Shown here: positions 1-6,989 of the stretch, one piece after another
Layout: every line of letters begins with the position of its first letter
How positions within the stretch are numbered: the stretch's first letter is position 1
From: Gimesia sp.
GTDB taxonomy: Bacteria; Planctomycetota; Planctomycetia; Planctomycetales; Planctomycetaceae
NCBI GenBank assembly: GCA_002706765.1
Contig: PAJV01000077.1
Span: 124,001-188,000 of the forward strand
Direction of reading: 5' to 3'
DNA: 64,000 nucleotides
Notes under the pieces: generated by a model
Databases searched by the model: none
What the model was told of the DNA's origin: nothing
The model's input: only the letters and a program-made list of their open reading frames with translations
Program-made: the position numbers and the translations under genes

Positions 1-366
1 ATCCGGGTCGACAGCCCAGACCTTGTCCTGCACCGCGTAACAACAGGTGGTTGCTTCTTCGGTGATGGTCTGAATTCTGGCAGCTTTAAAGCGTTCGATG
101 GCAGCGTGAACCTCCTCCACCGATTTGACCTGGATTCCGAAGTGAGCCGAGCCCCCTTCAACCTGAACGGCCTCGTCTGTTTCATTGAGAGTGAGATTGA
201 CGGAAGGATCCTGCGGTTCATATTTGGCATACCGCGGACGTTCCTTACTCGGTGAAACTCCCAACAGAACTTCGTAAAACTGTTTTGACTGTTCCAGATT
301 TGAAACGGTCAACGCAATATGCACGCGAAACTGGCCGGGAAATTCGGCTGCTGATTTTTGATTCAT
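1..366 (-). CDS. arsI: ArsI/CadI-type VOC dioxygenase (C-As lyase), 3' part cut off by window edge
   Basis: Only the first 122 codons are in the window; the gene runs off the left edge. The protein begins MNQKSAAEF and has the vicinal-oxygen-chelate fold pattern VHIALTVSNL (His16), then HFGIQV (His75), then TTCCYAVQDKVW with vicinal Cys108-Cys109. That Cys pair next to VOC metal ligands is characteristic of ArsI, the Fe(II) dioxygenase that cleaves the C-As bond of trivalent organoarsenicals, and of the related CadI proteins. It is the last visible gene of the minus-strand ars operon, 26 bases after the second arsenate reductase. The start is the ATG at 366-364; no alternative start is needed to cover the domain. 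CadI-like cadmium binding is the main alternative role. Confidence 0.85.
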   Translation of the reverse strand, partial: MNQKSAAEFPGQFRVHIALTVSNLEQSKQFYEVLLGVSPSKERPRYAKYEPQDPSVNLTLNETDEAVQVEGGSAHFGIQVKSVEEVHAAIERFKAARIQTITEEATTCCYAVQDKVWAVDPD

Positions 367-392
367 TGTGTGACTCCTTTTCTATTAAGAAT

Positions 393-803
393 TCAGTTAT
401 TCAGATAGTTTTGAATTTTGGTTTTGATTTCATCCCGTACGCGGCGGAACATTTTCATTTTCTCTTCATCGGTTCCCGTTGCATCCGCGGGATCATCGAA
501 GGGCCAGTGCAATGTCTGGGTAGCACCGGTAAAGACGGGACACGATTCCTTCGCGTTATCACAGACGGTGACCACCAGGTCGAATTGCTGATCGGTAAAC
601 TGGTCGAGATGCTTACTGGTGTTCTCGGACAGATCAATGTCCAGTTCACGCATGGCTTCAATCGCCAGCGGATGCACATAACCGGAAGGTTTAGAGCCCG
701 CAGATTCCGCCTGCCATTCACCCGCGCCCAGTGTTTCCCAGAGTTCTTCCGCCATCTGGGAACGACAGGAGTTACCGGTACATAATACTAAAACATGTTT
801 CAT
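393..803 (-). CDS. arsC: Thioredoxin-linked arsenate reductase (LMW-PTP fold)
   Basis: A 136-residue cytoplasmic protein of the low-molecular-weight phosphatase fold that reduces arsenate to arsenite for export. The P-loop CTGNSCRS (Cys8 to Arg14) is at the N-terminus and a second redox pair VCDNAKESC gives Cys81 and Cys88, the arrangement of thioredoxin-coupled ArsC enzymes of the Staphylococcus type. The DP motif (FDDPAD) supplies the general acid. It is the second arsenate reductase of the operon and lies between a small Cys-rich gene and arsI. Length matches the family. Confidence 0.93.
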   Translation of the reverse strand: MKHVLVLCTGNSCRSQMAEELWETLGAGEWQAESAGSKPSGYVHPLAIEAMRELDIDLSENTSKHLDQFTDQQFDLVVTVCDNAKESCPVFTGATQTLHWPFDDPADATGTDEEKMKMFRRVRDEIKTKIQNYLNN

Positions 804-836
804 TTCTGATAGTCCTTTAACTATTTCATTTATTTT

Positions 837-1100
837 TTATTGACTGGCTACAGCAGATTCCAAAGCAATTTTCGCCATACTGAGTTTATAGCAACTCTCG
901 AAATCAGCACACTTCTGGCACTCTTCCCACTGATCATAATTTATTTCAACCGAGCGATCAGAGTGAACAGGTAGAACGCTCCCTTGGGGAGTCTTCATCC
1001 ACACTGTCAACACTTTACCCTCGTTCGGTACATTATCTTTCAAATGCAGGCTGTCGGGAAACATGTTTCCACAACAGTCTTTATGCGTTTCATTTTTCAT
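837..1100 (-). CDS. Small Cys-rich protein of the ars operon, unknown function
   Basis: An 87-residue protein, MKNETHKDCC..., not assigned to a family by me. It has no signal peptide or membrane segment. Five cysteines form a vicinal pair (Cys9-Cys10) and a C-terminal cluster CQKCADFESC, which could bind a soft metal or As(III). It starts 5 bases after the acr3 stop and is followed by arsC, so it is almost certainly co-transcribed with arsenic genes. A longer reading frame upstream overlaps acr3; the ATG at 1100 is preferred because it avoids that overlap. A role as a metalloid-binding accessory is inference from cysteines and context only. Confidence 0.75.
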   Translation of the reverse strand: MKNETHKDCCGNMFPDSLHLKDNVPNEGKVLTVWMKTPQGSVLPVHSDRSVEINYDQWEECQKCADFESCYKLSMAKIALESAVASQ

Positions 1101-1105
1101 GATTT

Positions 1106-2344
1106 TTACTCTCTCGCAGTAACAGTCGCTGTTGCTTCCAAAGCATCGGACACACCCTGATGTGGAAACCAGTTTTGTGTTCTGACACAAAATTTCACCA
1201 GCATTAACATTAAGGGAACTTCGATTAAGACTCCCACTACCGTAGCCAGTGCTGCTCCTGACGAGAGTCCATACAACATGGTTGCTGTCGCGATGGCGAC
1301 TTCAAAATGGTTCGAAGCACCAATCATCGCGGTGGGGGCGGCACTCTCGTAAGTCAGTCCCATCACTTTTGAAAGGAGATACCCCAGTGCAAAAATGACA
1401 ACGGTCTGGATAAACAGGGGGATGGCAATCCAGACAATCGTCATGGGATTGCTTAGAATCGTCTCTCCCTTGAAAGAGAATAGCAGAATCAATGTCACCA
1501 GCAATGCGGCAATCGTGACCGGTGTTAACACGTGAAGAAACTTCTCTCGAAACCATGTTTCTCCTTTTGTAGCAATCAGCCATTTACGGGAAAAGAAGCC
1601 TGCCACCAGTGGCAGGGCCACATAAACACCAATCGACAGCAATAAAGCCTGCCAGGGAACCGGCAATTTTCCCACGCCGAGTAAAAAACCTCCCAACAGC
1701 CCGTACAGCACCAGCATCGTTAAGGAATTGATGGCTACCATTACCAGTGTGTGACCATCGTTTCCTTTGGCCAGAAATCCCCAGACCAGTACCATCGCGG
1801 TGCAGGGAGCAATGCCCAGTAGAATACAACCTGCCAGATAACTTCTCCAGAGCGGTACTTCCAGCATTTTCACGCCATCGACGAGGACTACTTTGCCGGA
1901 ACCATATTCGGCTCCGACTGCAAGGTCGGCACCAAAAGGCATTTTGACATAGTCCACTGCTTCCGGTCCGATAAAAGTCAGAAACAAAGTTCCCAGAAAA
2001 AAACTGGCAATCGCATACATCGTGAAGGGTTTGATAGCCCAGTTGATAAACAAAGTCAGGCCTACAGGGCGAACTGCTTTCCCTGCTTTCAAAACTTCAG
2101 CAAAATCAATTTTCACCATGATGGGATACATCATGAAAAACAGGCAGACCGCGATTGGTATCGAGATCACAGGCGCATCATTCACATAGATTGCCATCCC
2201 ATCAAGTGTCTGAGCAACCCCCGGAGCGACTTTACCTAATACGATCCCCACAATGATACACAGCCCCACCCATAACGTCAGGTATCGTTCAAACAGGCTC
2301 ATGCTTTTGGTCTCAAGCGGTGGGCATTCACTGGGACTACTCAT
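1106..2344 (-). CDS. arsB/acr3: Arsenite efflux permease Acr3
   Basis: A 412-residue inner-membrane protein with about ten hydrophobic segments. It carries the Acr3 signature [12 protein letters not shown], where Cys181 is the cysteine required for arsenite transport in characterised Acr3 proteins, and the later [13 protein letters not shown] motif of the family. It exports As(III) produced by the flanking arsenate reductases. Between the fourth and fifth hydrophobic segments there is a polar stretch (about residues 125-165) longer than I recall for most Acr3 proteins. An AAGGAG site lies about 10 bases before the ATG at 2344. Eight bases separate it from the preceding arsC. Confidence 0.95.
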   Translation of the reverse strand: MSSPSECPPLETKSMSLFERYLTLWVGLCIIVGIVLGKVAPGVAQTLDGMAIYVNDAPVISIPIAVCLFFMMYPIMVKIDFAEVLKAGKAVRPVGLTLFINWAIKPFTMYAIASFFLGTLFLTFIGPEAVDYVKMPFGADLAVGAEYGSGKVVLVDGVKMLEVPLWRSYLAGCILLGIAPCTAMVLVWGFLAKGNDGHTLVMVAINSLTMLVLYGLLGGFLLGVGKLPVPWQALLLSIGVYVALPLVAGFFSRKWLIATKGETWFREKFLHVLTPVTIAALLVTLILLFSFKGETILSNPMTIVWIAIPLFIQTVVIFALGYLLSKVMGLTYESAAPTAMIGASNHFEVAIATATMLYGLSSGAALATVVGVLIEVPLMLMLVKFCVRTQNWFPHQGVSDALEATATVTARE

Positions 2345-2352
2345 CGTTGTGT

Positions 2353-2817
2353 TTACTCCTTGATCTCAAATTGATGTTCGTTTTCTGAAATAATTCTCTT
2401 TTTATTGATCCAGTCCAGTATCCGTGTTTCGATCTGATCTCTCACAGTCCGAAATTTCATGAGTTGCTCCAGTTCGTCACCTGTCGTATCGACAGGGTCT
2501 TCAATTTTCCAGGATTCTGACTGAAGTGAAAATGGCCACAGATGGGGACAGGAATCCTCTGCTCTCTCACACACAAATATCACCCATTTAGGACTTGCTT
2601 TTCCTAGATATTGAGTGAGGGATTTTGACTGGTGTCCTGAAATATCAATTCCAATTTCCTCCATTACCTGAATCGTCAGAGGATGGACTCCTTGAGGATT
2701 CAATCCAGCACTATGAACATCAAAAACATCTCCTGCATGTTTCCTCAGAAACCCTTCTGCCATCTGGCTTCGCGCAGAATTTCCAGTACAGAGAAACAAA
2801 ACCATCGGTTTACCCAT
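2353..2817 (-). CDS. arsC: Second LMW-PTP-type arsenate reductase
   Basis: A 154-residue arsenate reductase homologue with P-loop CTGNSARS (Cys10 to Arg16), the resolving cysteines of VCERAEDSC (Cys83 and Cys90) and a DPVDTTG acid loop. It has the same catalytic layout as the arsC at 393-803 but clearly differs in sequence and has a longer, charged C-terminus. It is preceded by AAGGA about 8 bases from the ATG and followed by acr3 after 8 bases. One operon thus encodes two thioredoxin-type reductases. Phosphotyrosine phosphatase activity is an alternative, but the Cys pair favours arsenate reduction. Confidence 0.9.
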   Translation of the reverse strand: MGKPMVLFLCTGNSARSQMAEGFLRKHAGDVFDVHSAGLNPQGVHPLTIQVMEEIGIDISGHQSKSLTQYLGKASPKWVIFVCERAEDSCPHLWPFSLQSESWKIEDPVDTTGDELEQLMKFRTVRDQIETRILDWINKKRIISENEHQFEIKE

Positions 2818-2904
2818 TGGTATTCCTTATTGAATTAAAGCGTCCTGTTCGACTTCGGTATGAGACAGAGACAAAACCAGTCATCCACTTGCCTTTTCGC
2901 AACC

Positions 2905-3297
2905 TTACCAGAGTGACACACGATATATGACATGGATCATTTCATCTGTTTCATCCGCAATCAGCTTGATATCATGTATTTCCGAGTGAAAAGTTTTTCG
3001 TAACTTGATCTGATATTTTGTTTCTGAAAGGATGCGGAATGTGCCACCGATCTGATTGAGCAACCATGCCCGATATTCTTTCCAGGTCTGATCTGTTTGG
3101 ATGGTCCATTCTGCTGTACTATGCCATTCTGAATGAGTTAATTCTGGTATTGTTGCGTTTACATCAGGTGCCCGTAGTATTTCGTAAGTCTGGTTCAGTG
3201 ACTTATGGATACTGTTCTGAGAAACTCCTGTTGGCATCAGAAAAATCAACATGCACAAAATCACGCCCGAAAATATCAAAAGGCTGAGTCGACGCAT
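2905..3297 (-). CDS. Exported protein of unknown function in ars operon
   Basis: A 130-residue protein not recognised as a known family. The N-terminus MRRLSLLIFSGVILCMLIF is a typical signal peptide or single membrane anchor, and the remaining about 105 residues are polar with no cysteines, suggesting a periplasmic or anchored protein. It lies between arsR and the first arsC on the same strand, directly downstream of the ArsR-type operator at 3340-3360, so it may be the first gene of the main ars transcript. No function can be assigned. Confidence 0.7.
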   Translation of the reverse strand: MRRLSLLIFSGVILCMLIFLMPTGVSQNSIHKSLNQTYEILRAPDVNATIPELTHSEWHSTAEWTIQTDQTWKEYRAWLLNQIGGTFRILSETKYQIKLRKTFHSEIHDIKLIADETDEMIHVIYRVSLW

Positions 3298-3339
3298 TGA
3301 TCAGGGTTTCCTTCCCCATCGGCATGCCCCTTATATTCC

Positions 3340-3360
3340 ATATTGGCAATATCGCCATAT
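3340..3360. promoter_or_regulatory. ArsR-type operator ahead of the ars operon
   Basis: The core TGGCAATATCGCCA (3344-3357) is a near-perfect 14-base palindrome flanked by AT pairs. It matches the pattern TGGCnATATnGCCA seen again at the start of arsR. It lies between the arsR stop and the start of the exported protein at 3297, where an operator controlling the downstream resistance genes is expected. Binding by the adjacent ArsR is inferred from the shared pattern. Confidence 0.65.
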
Positions 3361-3374
3361 TTGAATTAAAAAAA

Positions 3375-3695
3375 TTATTTCACTGACAGTCTACGACCTT
3401 CGAGGTCAGATAAGAGCACGGTTTCCATACAGGAGAAGAACCCATCCAGGCAGCCACATGTCACACGGTAATAGCTGAGGGTTCCCTCTTTACGAGAACC
3501 AACCAGGCCAACGTCCTTGAGAATTGATAGATGCTTGGAAACTGTCGACTGATCCGCGCCGACTTTCTCTGAGATGTCGTTGACGCACATCTCCTGCTTC
3601 TGCAGCAGATCCAGCATCAGCAGTCGACTGGGATGCGCCATCGCTTTCGCAATTTTGGCACGTGCTTCGTATTGTTCGCGGGTCTTTTCTTTCAT
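3375..3695 (-). CDS. arsR: ArsR/SmtB-family metalloregulator of the ars operon
   Basis: A 106-residue winged-helix repressor. It has the family helix-turn-helix ADQSTVSKHLSILKDVGLV (about residues 47-65), an EMCVNDI motif with Cys37 corresponding to the ELCVCDL metal-site helix of classical ArsR, and a C-terminal cysteine set (Cys80, Cys82, Cys89). Dissociation from DNA on As(III) binding is the family mechanism. The start codon overlaps a copy of the operator palindrome, and no clear Shine-Dalgarno precedes it, so a leaderless or tightly autoregulated message is possible. A second operator copy follows the gene. Confidence 0.9.
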   Translation of the reverse strand: MKEKTREQYEARAKIAKAMAHPSRLLMLDLLQKQEMCVNDISEKVGADQSTVSKHLSILKDVGLVGSRKEGTLSYYRVTCGCLDGFFSCMETVLLSDLEGRRLSVK

Positions 3696-3711
3696 GGCTA
3701 TATTGCCATAT
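3694..3711. promoter_or_regulatory. ArsR operator overlapping the arsR start codon
   Basis: The core TGGCTATATTGCCA (3695-3708) fits TGGCnATATnGCCA, the same palindromic pattern as 3344-3357. It overlaps the ATG of arsR (3693-3695), which would couple repressor binding directly to transcription or initiation of arsR itself. Only these two copies were noticed in the window. Confidence 0.65.
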
Positions 3712-3759
3712 TACACATTTCATCCCGAAGTGTCAATGGCTCAGAAGCGGATAACCTTC

Positions 3760-4119
3760 TTAGGAATCCAGCATTTCCAGAAACTGTTTCAACACCGGAA
3801 CATGGCTCTGATCCGGTTCTTTCACAGCGGTTAACAGGGTGATTCGGCGTTGATCCGCTTTCTGCAGCAACTGTTCCGCCTGCTCCGTCTGTGATTTCAA
3901 TTCACTCTGATACTTTTTGATAAACTCAGAATACTGATCCAGATGAGCGTGGAACCACTTTCGCAAATCGTTCGAGGGAGTCAGTTCTTTAGGCCAGAGA
4001 TCGACGTGAGCATCTTCTTTTTTTACGCCGCGCGGCCAGAGTCGATCTACGAGAACACGCTCGCCATCACAGTCAGCTGGCTCTTCATAAATGCGTTTGA
4101 TCTGAATTATTGCAGGCAT
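3760..4119 (-). CDS. DUF488 (YeaO-like) family protein
   Basis: A 119-residue cytoplasmic protein with the DUF488 hallmark VDRLWPRGVKKEDAHVDLWPKE followed by LRKWFHAH, as in E. coli YeaO. The biochemical role of the family is not established. The ATG at 4119 is chosen because an AGAGAGG site lies about 8 bases upstream; a GTG nine bases earlier is the alternative. It sits between two ArsR-type regulator genes on the same strand, a common neighbourhood for DUF488 proteins. Confidence 0.85.
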   Translation of the reverse strand: MPAIIQIKRIYEEPADCDGERVLVDRLWPRGVKKEDAHVDLWPKELTPSNDLRKWFHAHLDQYSEFIKKYQSELKSQTEQAEQLLQKADQRRITLLTAVKEPDQSHVPVLKQFLEMLDS

Positions 4120-4147
4120 GGGACACACCTCTCTATTCAGAATGCGA

Positions 4148-4462
4148 CTATTTATCCGGAACTTCCAGGCGGCAGCAGCCGAAATCCAGATGCTGTTTTC
4201 CGGCTTTGCTGACAGCGGAAACGTCCGGATGCAGATTGTAGACTACGAAGCGACCTTCCTTGCGTTTCGTCACCAGTCTCGCATGATACAAAATCCCCAG
4301 ATGATGCGAGATATTGACCACTTCTTCTTTCAGCTGTTCGGCGATATCACTGACGGTCCGCTCGCCATCTCGCAGCAGATCAACAATGCGCAGGCGAATG
4401 GGTTCTCCCAGCGCTTTTAACTTTTCTGCACATAAATCGGATTGGAGCCGATCTTTAGACAT
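4148..4462 (-). CDS. Second ArsR-family transcriptional regulator
   Basis: A 104-residue winged-helix protein with EPIRLRIVDLLRDGERTVSDIAEQL and the recognition region VVNISHHLGILYHARLV, typical of ArsR/SmtB repressors. It lacks the ELCVCDL-type metal motif of ArsR but ends with a vicinal Cys96-Cys97 pair plus Cys11, which might sense a metal or thiol-reactive compound. It is transcribed ahead of the DUF488 gene with a 28-base gap. Its target is unknown; the shared operator near arsR matches the other regulator better because of position. Confidence 0.85.
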   Translation of the reverse strand: MSKDRLQSDLCAEKLKALGEPIRLRIVDLLRDGERTVSDIAEQLKEEVVNISHHLGILYHARLVTKRKEGRFVVYNLHPDVSAVSKAGKQHLDFGCCRLEVPDK

Positions 4463-4899
4463 AACTGTACCATCGCCCGCAAAATGAAAGATCTCCCCCG
4501 TTCCATCGACGAGCTGAATTGCCGGGCAATCCGCATTCGCGGGGAATTCGATTCAGATTGTAGCAAAAAAATGGCGGCAGGACAGCTCCAGAAAATGCTC
4601 CGCGCGAGTTTCTGACACATTTCTCAGCGCAGTATTCCACAGCGAACCATACATCAATGGCCGTTAATAGAAGCGAATTCGACTGTACTGGCTGGCAAAA
4701 CCCTGTTTAACTCTTATTCGGTTGACTGGCACAGGAGACCGGTCGTCTCAGCACCACCACCCCACAGGATTTTAAACATGCTCGCAGCCGATCTCCGGCA
4801 AATTTCAATTCTTGACAAAAAACAACTTACCAAAACGGTCTGATTCACCATAATGAAACAGAACAGGCATCGAATATAAGACGAACGATAGAAAGAGAT
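4463..4899. other. Divergent intergenic region between ArsR-type gene and tspO
   Basis: No convincing gene is present. It must hold the promoters of the minus-strand ArsR-type gene and the plus-strand tspO-uvsE pair. A TTGACA hexamer occurs at 4812-4817, but I find no well-spaced -10 partner. A small inverted repeat GAGAC...GTCTC lies near 4734-4748. Nothing else stands out. Confidence 0.5.
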
Positions 4900-5301
4900 A
4901 TGAACTGGCTCGAATGGTATAACACGCTCTCAAAACCGGAATGGACGCCTGCCCCGGCGACCATCAGTCTGATCTGGCAGATTCTGTATCCGATCATTCT
5001 GATCTCGTTTGGTTATGTATTCATCCAGGCGGGCAGAGGCCGGTTTCCACGCAAGACAGTCATTCCTTTTGTGTTGAACCTGATTGCGAATCTGAGTTTC
5101 ACACCTCTGTTATTCGGACTGAGAAACTTACCCCTGGCCACCCTGGATATTCTGATCGTCTGGTCGACCATTCTCTGGATGTGCCTTGCGGTCTGGCGAT
5201 ATTCCCGCTGGGTGGCATTGGCACAGGTTCCTTATTTCATCTGGGTCTCGATCGCCACCGTGCTGCAGATCAGTATATTCTGGTCGAACTGGAAAGTCTG
5301 A
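4900..5301 (+). CDS. tspO: TspO/MBR family membrane protein
   Basis: A 133-residue protein with five hydrophobic helices and the TspO pattern: LSKPEWTPAPATISLIWQIL near the N-terminus, then NLIANLSFTPLLFGLRN, then a C-terminal Tyr/Trp-rich helix WVALAQVPYFIWVSIAT. TspO proteins bind tetrapyrroles and influence porphyrin handling and light or oxygen responses. Only four bases separate its stop from the proposed start of uvsE, implying one transcript. The canonical PP of KPxWxPP is PA here. Confidence 0.88.
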   Translation: MNWLEWYNTLSKPEWTPAPATISLIWQILYPIILISFGYVFIQAGRGRFPRKTVIPFVLNLIANLSFTPLLFGLRNLPLATLDILIVWSTILWMCLAVWRYSRWVALAQVPYFIWVSIATVLQISIFWSNWKV

Positions 5302-5305
5302 GCTG

Positions 5306-6235
5306 TTGAAGAACCCCGCAAATATCTCGTCTAACATCCGACTGGGACTCTGTTGCCAGTTCCTGAACGAGCCGATCAAATTCCGCAACACGACTGTCAA
5401 AGCCAGCAGCCAGATGGAACGCAAAGCTGCTTTGGAAAAGCTGTCCCGACTCTGCCGGGAAAATGCGCTGGCACTTCAGTCTTCACTCGAATTCTGTGCC
5501 GCCCATCGCATTGGCTGTTTTCGTATCAACAGCCAGATTCTGCCTTTGAAAACGCATCCGGAATGTGGATACCAGATGAGCGATCTGCCTGCAGGAGCAG
5601 AAATCGTCGAACTCTTTCAGAAATGCGGGGCCTACGCCCGCGAACATGATATTCGCACCTGTTTTCATCCGGATCAGTTTGTGGTGCTGAATTCTCCACG
5701 CCAGGATGTAGTCGAACGATCAATAGCGGAACTGGAATATCAGTCTGAAGTGGCGGAATGGGTCAATGCCGATGTGGTCAACATTCATGGCGGCGGTGGA
5801 TACGGCGACAAGCCGGCTGCCCTCAAACGCTTTGCGAAAAACCTGAAGCATCTGTCTCCCCGGGCACGAAGCCGCTTGACGGTCGAAAACGACGATAAGA
5901 CTTATACCCCCGCTGACCTGCTCCCCCTGTGCCAGGAAACCGGAATCCCCCTGGTCTACGATGCCCATCATCACCGGTGTCTGCCCGATGCCCTCTCTAT
6001 TGAAGCAGCCACCGAGCAGGCGTTAACCACCTGGAACCGCGAACCCCTGTTTCACATCTCCAGTCCCCTGGAAGGCTGGCAGGGCCCCAGACCAAACCGG
6101 CATCACGATTTCATCGACATCCAAGATTTTCCCCTCTGCTGGAAGGGACTTCAGCTGACGGTCGAAGTGGAAGCCAAAGCGAAAGAACAGGCTGTATTGA
6201 ATCTGATGCAGTTACTGCAGCGGTGTCGCACCTGA
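5306..6235 (+). CDS. uvsE: UV damage endonuclease UvsE (UVDE)
   Basis: A TIM-barrel UV endonuclease that nicks DNA 5' of UV photoproducts. The family core is clear: RLGLCCQF at the N-terminus, RINSQILPL, CFHPDQFVVLNSP, VNIHGGGGYGDK, TVENDDKTY and DAHHHRCLP, which supply the metal-binding His, Glu and Asp residues. A TTG at 5306, four bases after the tspO stop, gives 309 residues, the usual family length. A longer frame open from 5186 would overlap tspO heavily and is less likely. Its 3' end overlaps the convergent gene at 6212 by 24 bases. Confidence 0.92.
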   Translation: MKNPANISSNIRLGLCCQFLNEPIKFRNTTVKASSQMERKAALEKLSRLCRENALALQSSLEFCAAHRIGCFRINSQILPLKTHPECGYQMSDLPAGAEIVELFQKCGAYAREHDIRTCFHPDQFVVLNSPRQDVVERSIAELEYQSEVAEWVNADVVNIHGGGGYGDKPAALKRFAKNLKHLSPRARSRLTVENDDKTYTPADLLPLCQETGIPLVYDAHHHRCLPDALSIEAATEQALTTWNREPLFHISSPLEGWQGPRPNRHHDFIDIQDFPLCWKGLQLTVEVEAKAKEQAVLNLMQLLQRCRT

Positions 6236-6607
6236 TTTTTTCCCAAAACAGCAGATTCCAAGGCTGACCAGAAAAATCAGCCATTCTCCGACCGCCAGTG
6301 AATAGGTCATTGAAGCGATGTCGGCAAAGATCAGAAATCCAGCAGAGCGAAACAGAACCAGGCAGCCATGTATGATCACGCACACGACCAAAGCATAACG
6401 CGTGACTTCCCGCTGCCAGATTGGCCAGAAAAAGATGATCCCCAAAGCCAGTTCCAGCCCGCCGTAGATGACCAGGAACTCGGACTGTCCGGAACCGGGC
6501 TGCAGGGTAAAACCGACCGAACGCGAGGTCGAAGCGGGATCAACGCTGCACCAGAGAGCCAGCAGGAGATAGACCAGGCCCACTATCGCCAGGAAAAAAC
6601 GTGCCAT
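6212..6607 (-). CDS. Four-helix DUF4345-like membrane protein
   Basis: A 131-residue inner-membrane protein with about four hydrophobic helices, including GLVYLLLALWCSVDP and LVIYGGLELALGIIFFWPIW, resembling DUF4345-type proteins of unknown function. The ATG at 6607 is chosen over a longer frame reaching 6688 because CAGGAG lies about 6 bases upstream. It is convergent with uvsE and overlaps it by 24 bases, so the two messages could interfere. The family assignment is tentative. Confidence 0.65.
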   Translation of the reverse strand: MARFFLAIVGLVYLLLALWCSVDPASTSRSVGFTLQPGSGQSEFLVIYGGLELALGIIFFWPIWQREVTRYALVVCVIIHGCLVLFRSAGFLIFADIASMTYSLAVGEWLIFLVSLGICCFGKKSGATPLQ

Positions 6608-6989
6608 CAAAAACTCCTGATTCAGTAAAAACGACGGGATAGTGACAGACCACAGTCTACCATACGCGAGATATCCGCCTGTGGTCAATTCCAGGTGAAC
6701 CTGTCCGCGGTTCGATTTGTCAGTTCTGCATCAGACACATTCCCTCAAAAACGGTTCAAGCGACTCCCTTTAACTGACGATAACATTCCGCATGAAACCA
6801 GCCATTCACACCTGTTGTCCCTGCTGCTGTCGAAGAACGGCTTTCGTTCTTTCGGGGGGCTTGTGTTGATTTCACTCCGGACTGAAACCAGTCCCACTTA
6901 AATCTTCCCACAACATCCGAAGAGTTGAAAGCCAAACGCTTTCAACTCTTTTTTTATTGGTTCACCCCAAATACATACTGGAAACATTG
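6608..6989 (+). other. Structured intergenic leader upstream of SLC13 transporter
   Basis: No credible coding sequence is present; a 68-codon open frame here has no family features. On the plus strand two compact hairpins, AAGAACG-loop-CGTTCTT (6833-6851) and GGACTG-AAAC-CAGTCC (6879-6894), precede a strong intrinsic terminator at 6921-6956, which ends just before the transporter start. The series looks like a regulatory leader with attenuation or a small RNA ending at the terminator. No known riboswitch class was recognised. Confidence 0.5.
6921..6956 (+). terminator. Strong intrinsic terminator upstream of SLC13 gene
   Basis: A perfect 12-base stem AGAGTTGAAAGC (6921-6932) pairs with GCTTTCAACTCT (6938-6949) around a five-base loop and runs into TTTTTTT. 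On the plus strand it would end a transcript 34 bases before the transporter ATG at 6990. No plus-strand gene ends closely upstream, so it probably acts as an attenuator or ends a small RNA. Confidence 0.85.

Noticed and set aside
4812..4854. TTGACA plus CATAAT as a promoter of tspO
   Set aside because: The spacing is about 31 bases, too long for a standard sigma-70 promoter.
6695..6901. A 68-codon open frame upstream of the SLC13 gene
   Set aside because: It shows no conserved features and overlaps the hairpins of the structured leader; the composition is not like neighbouring proteins.
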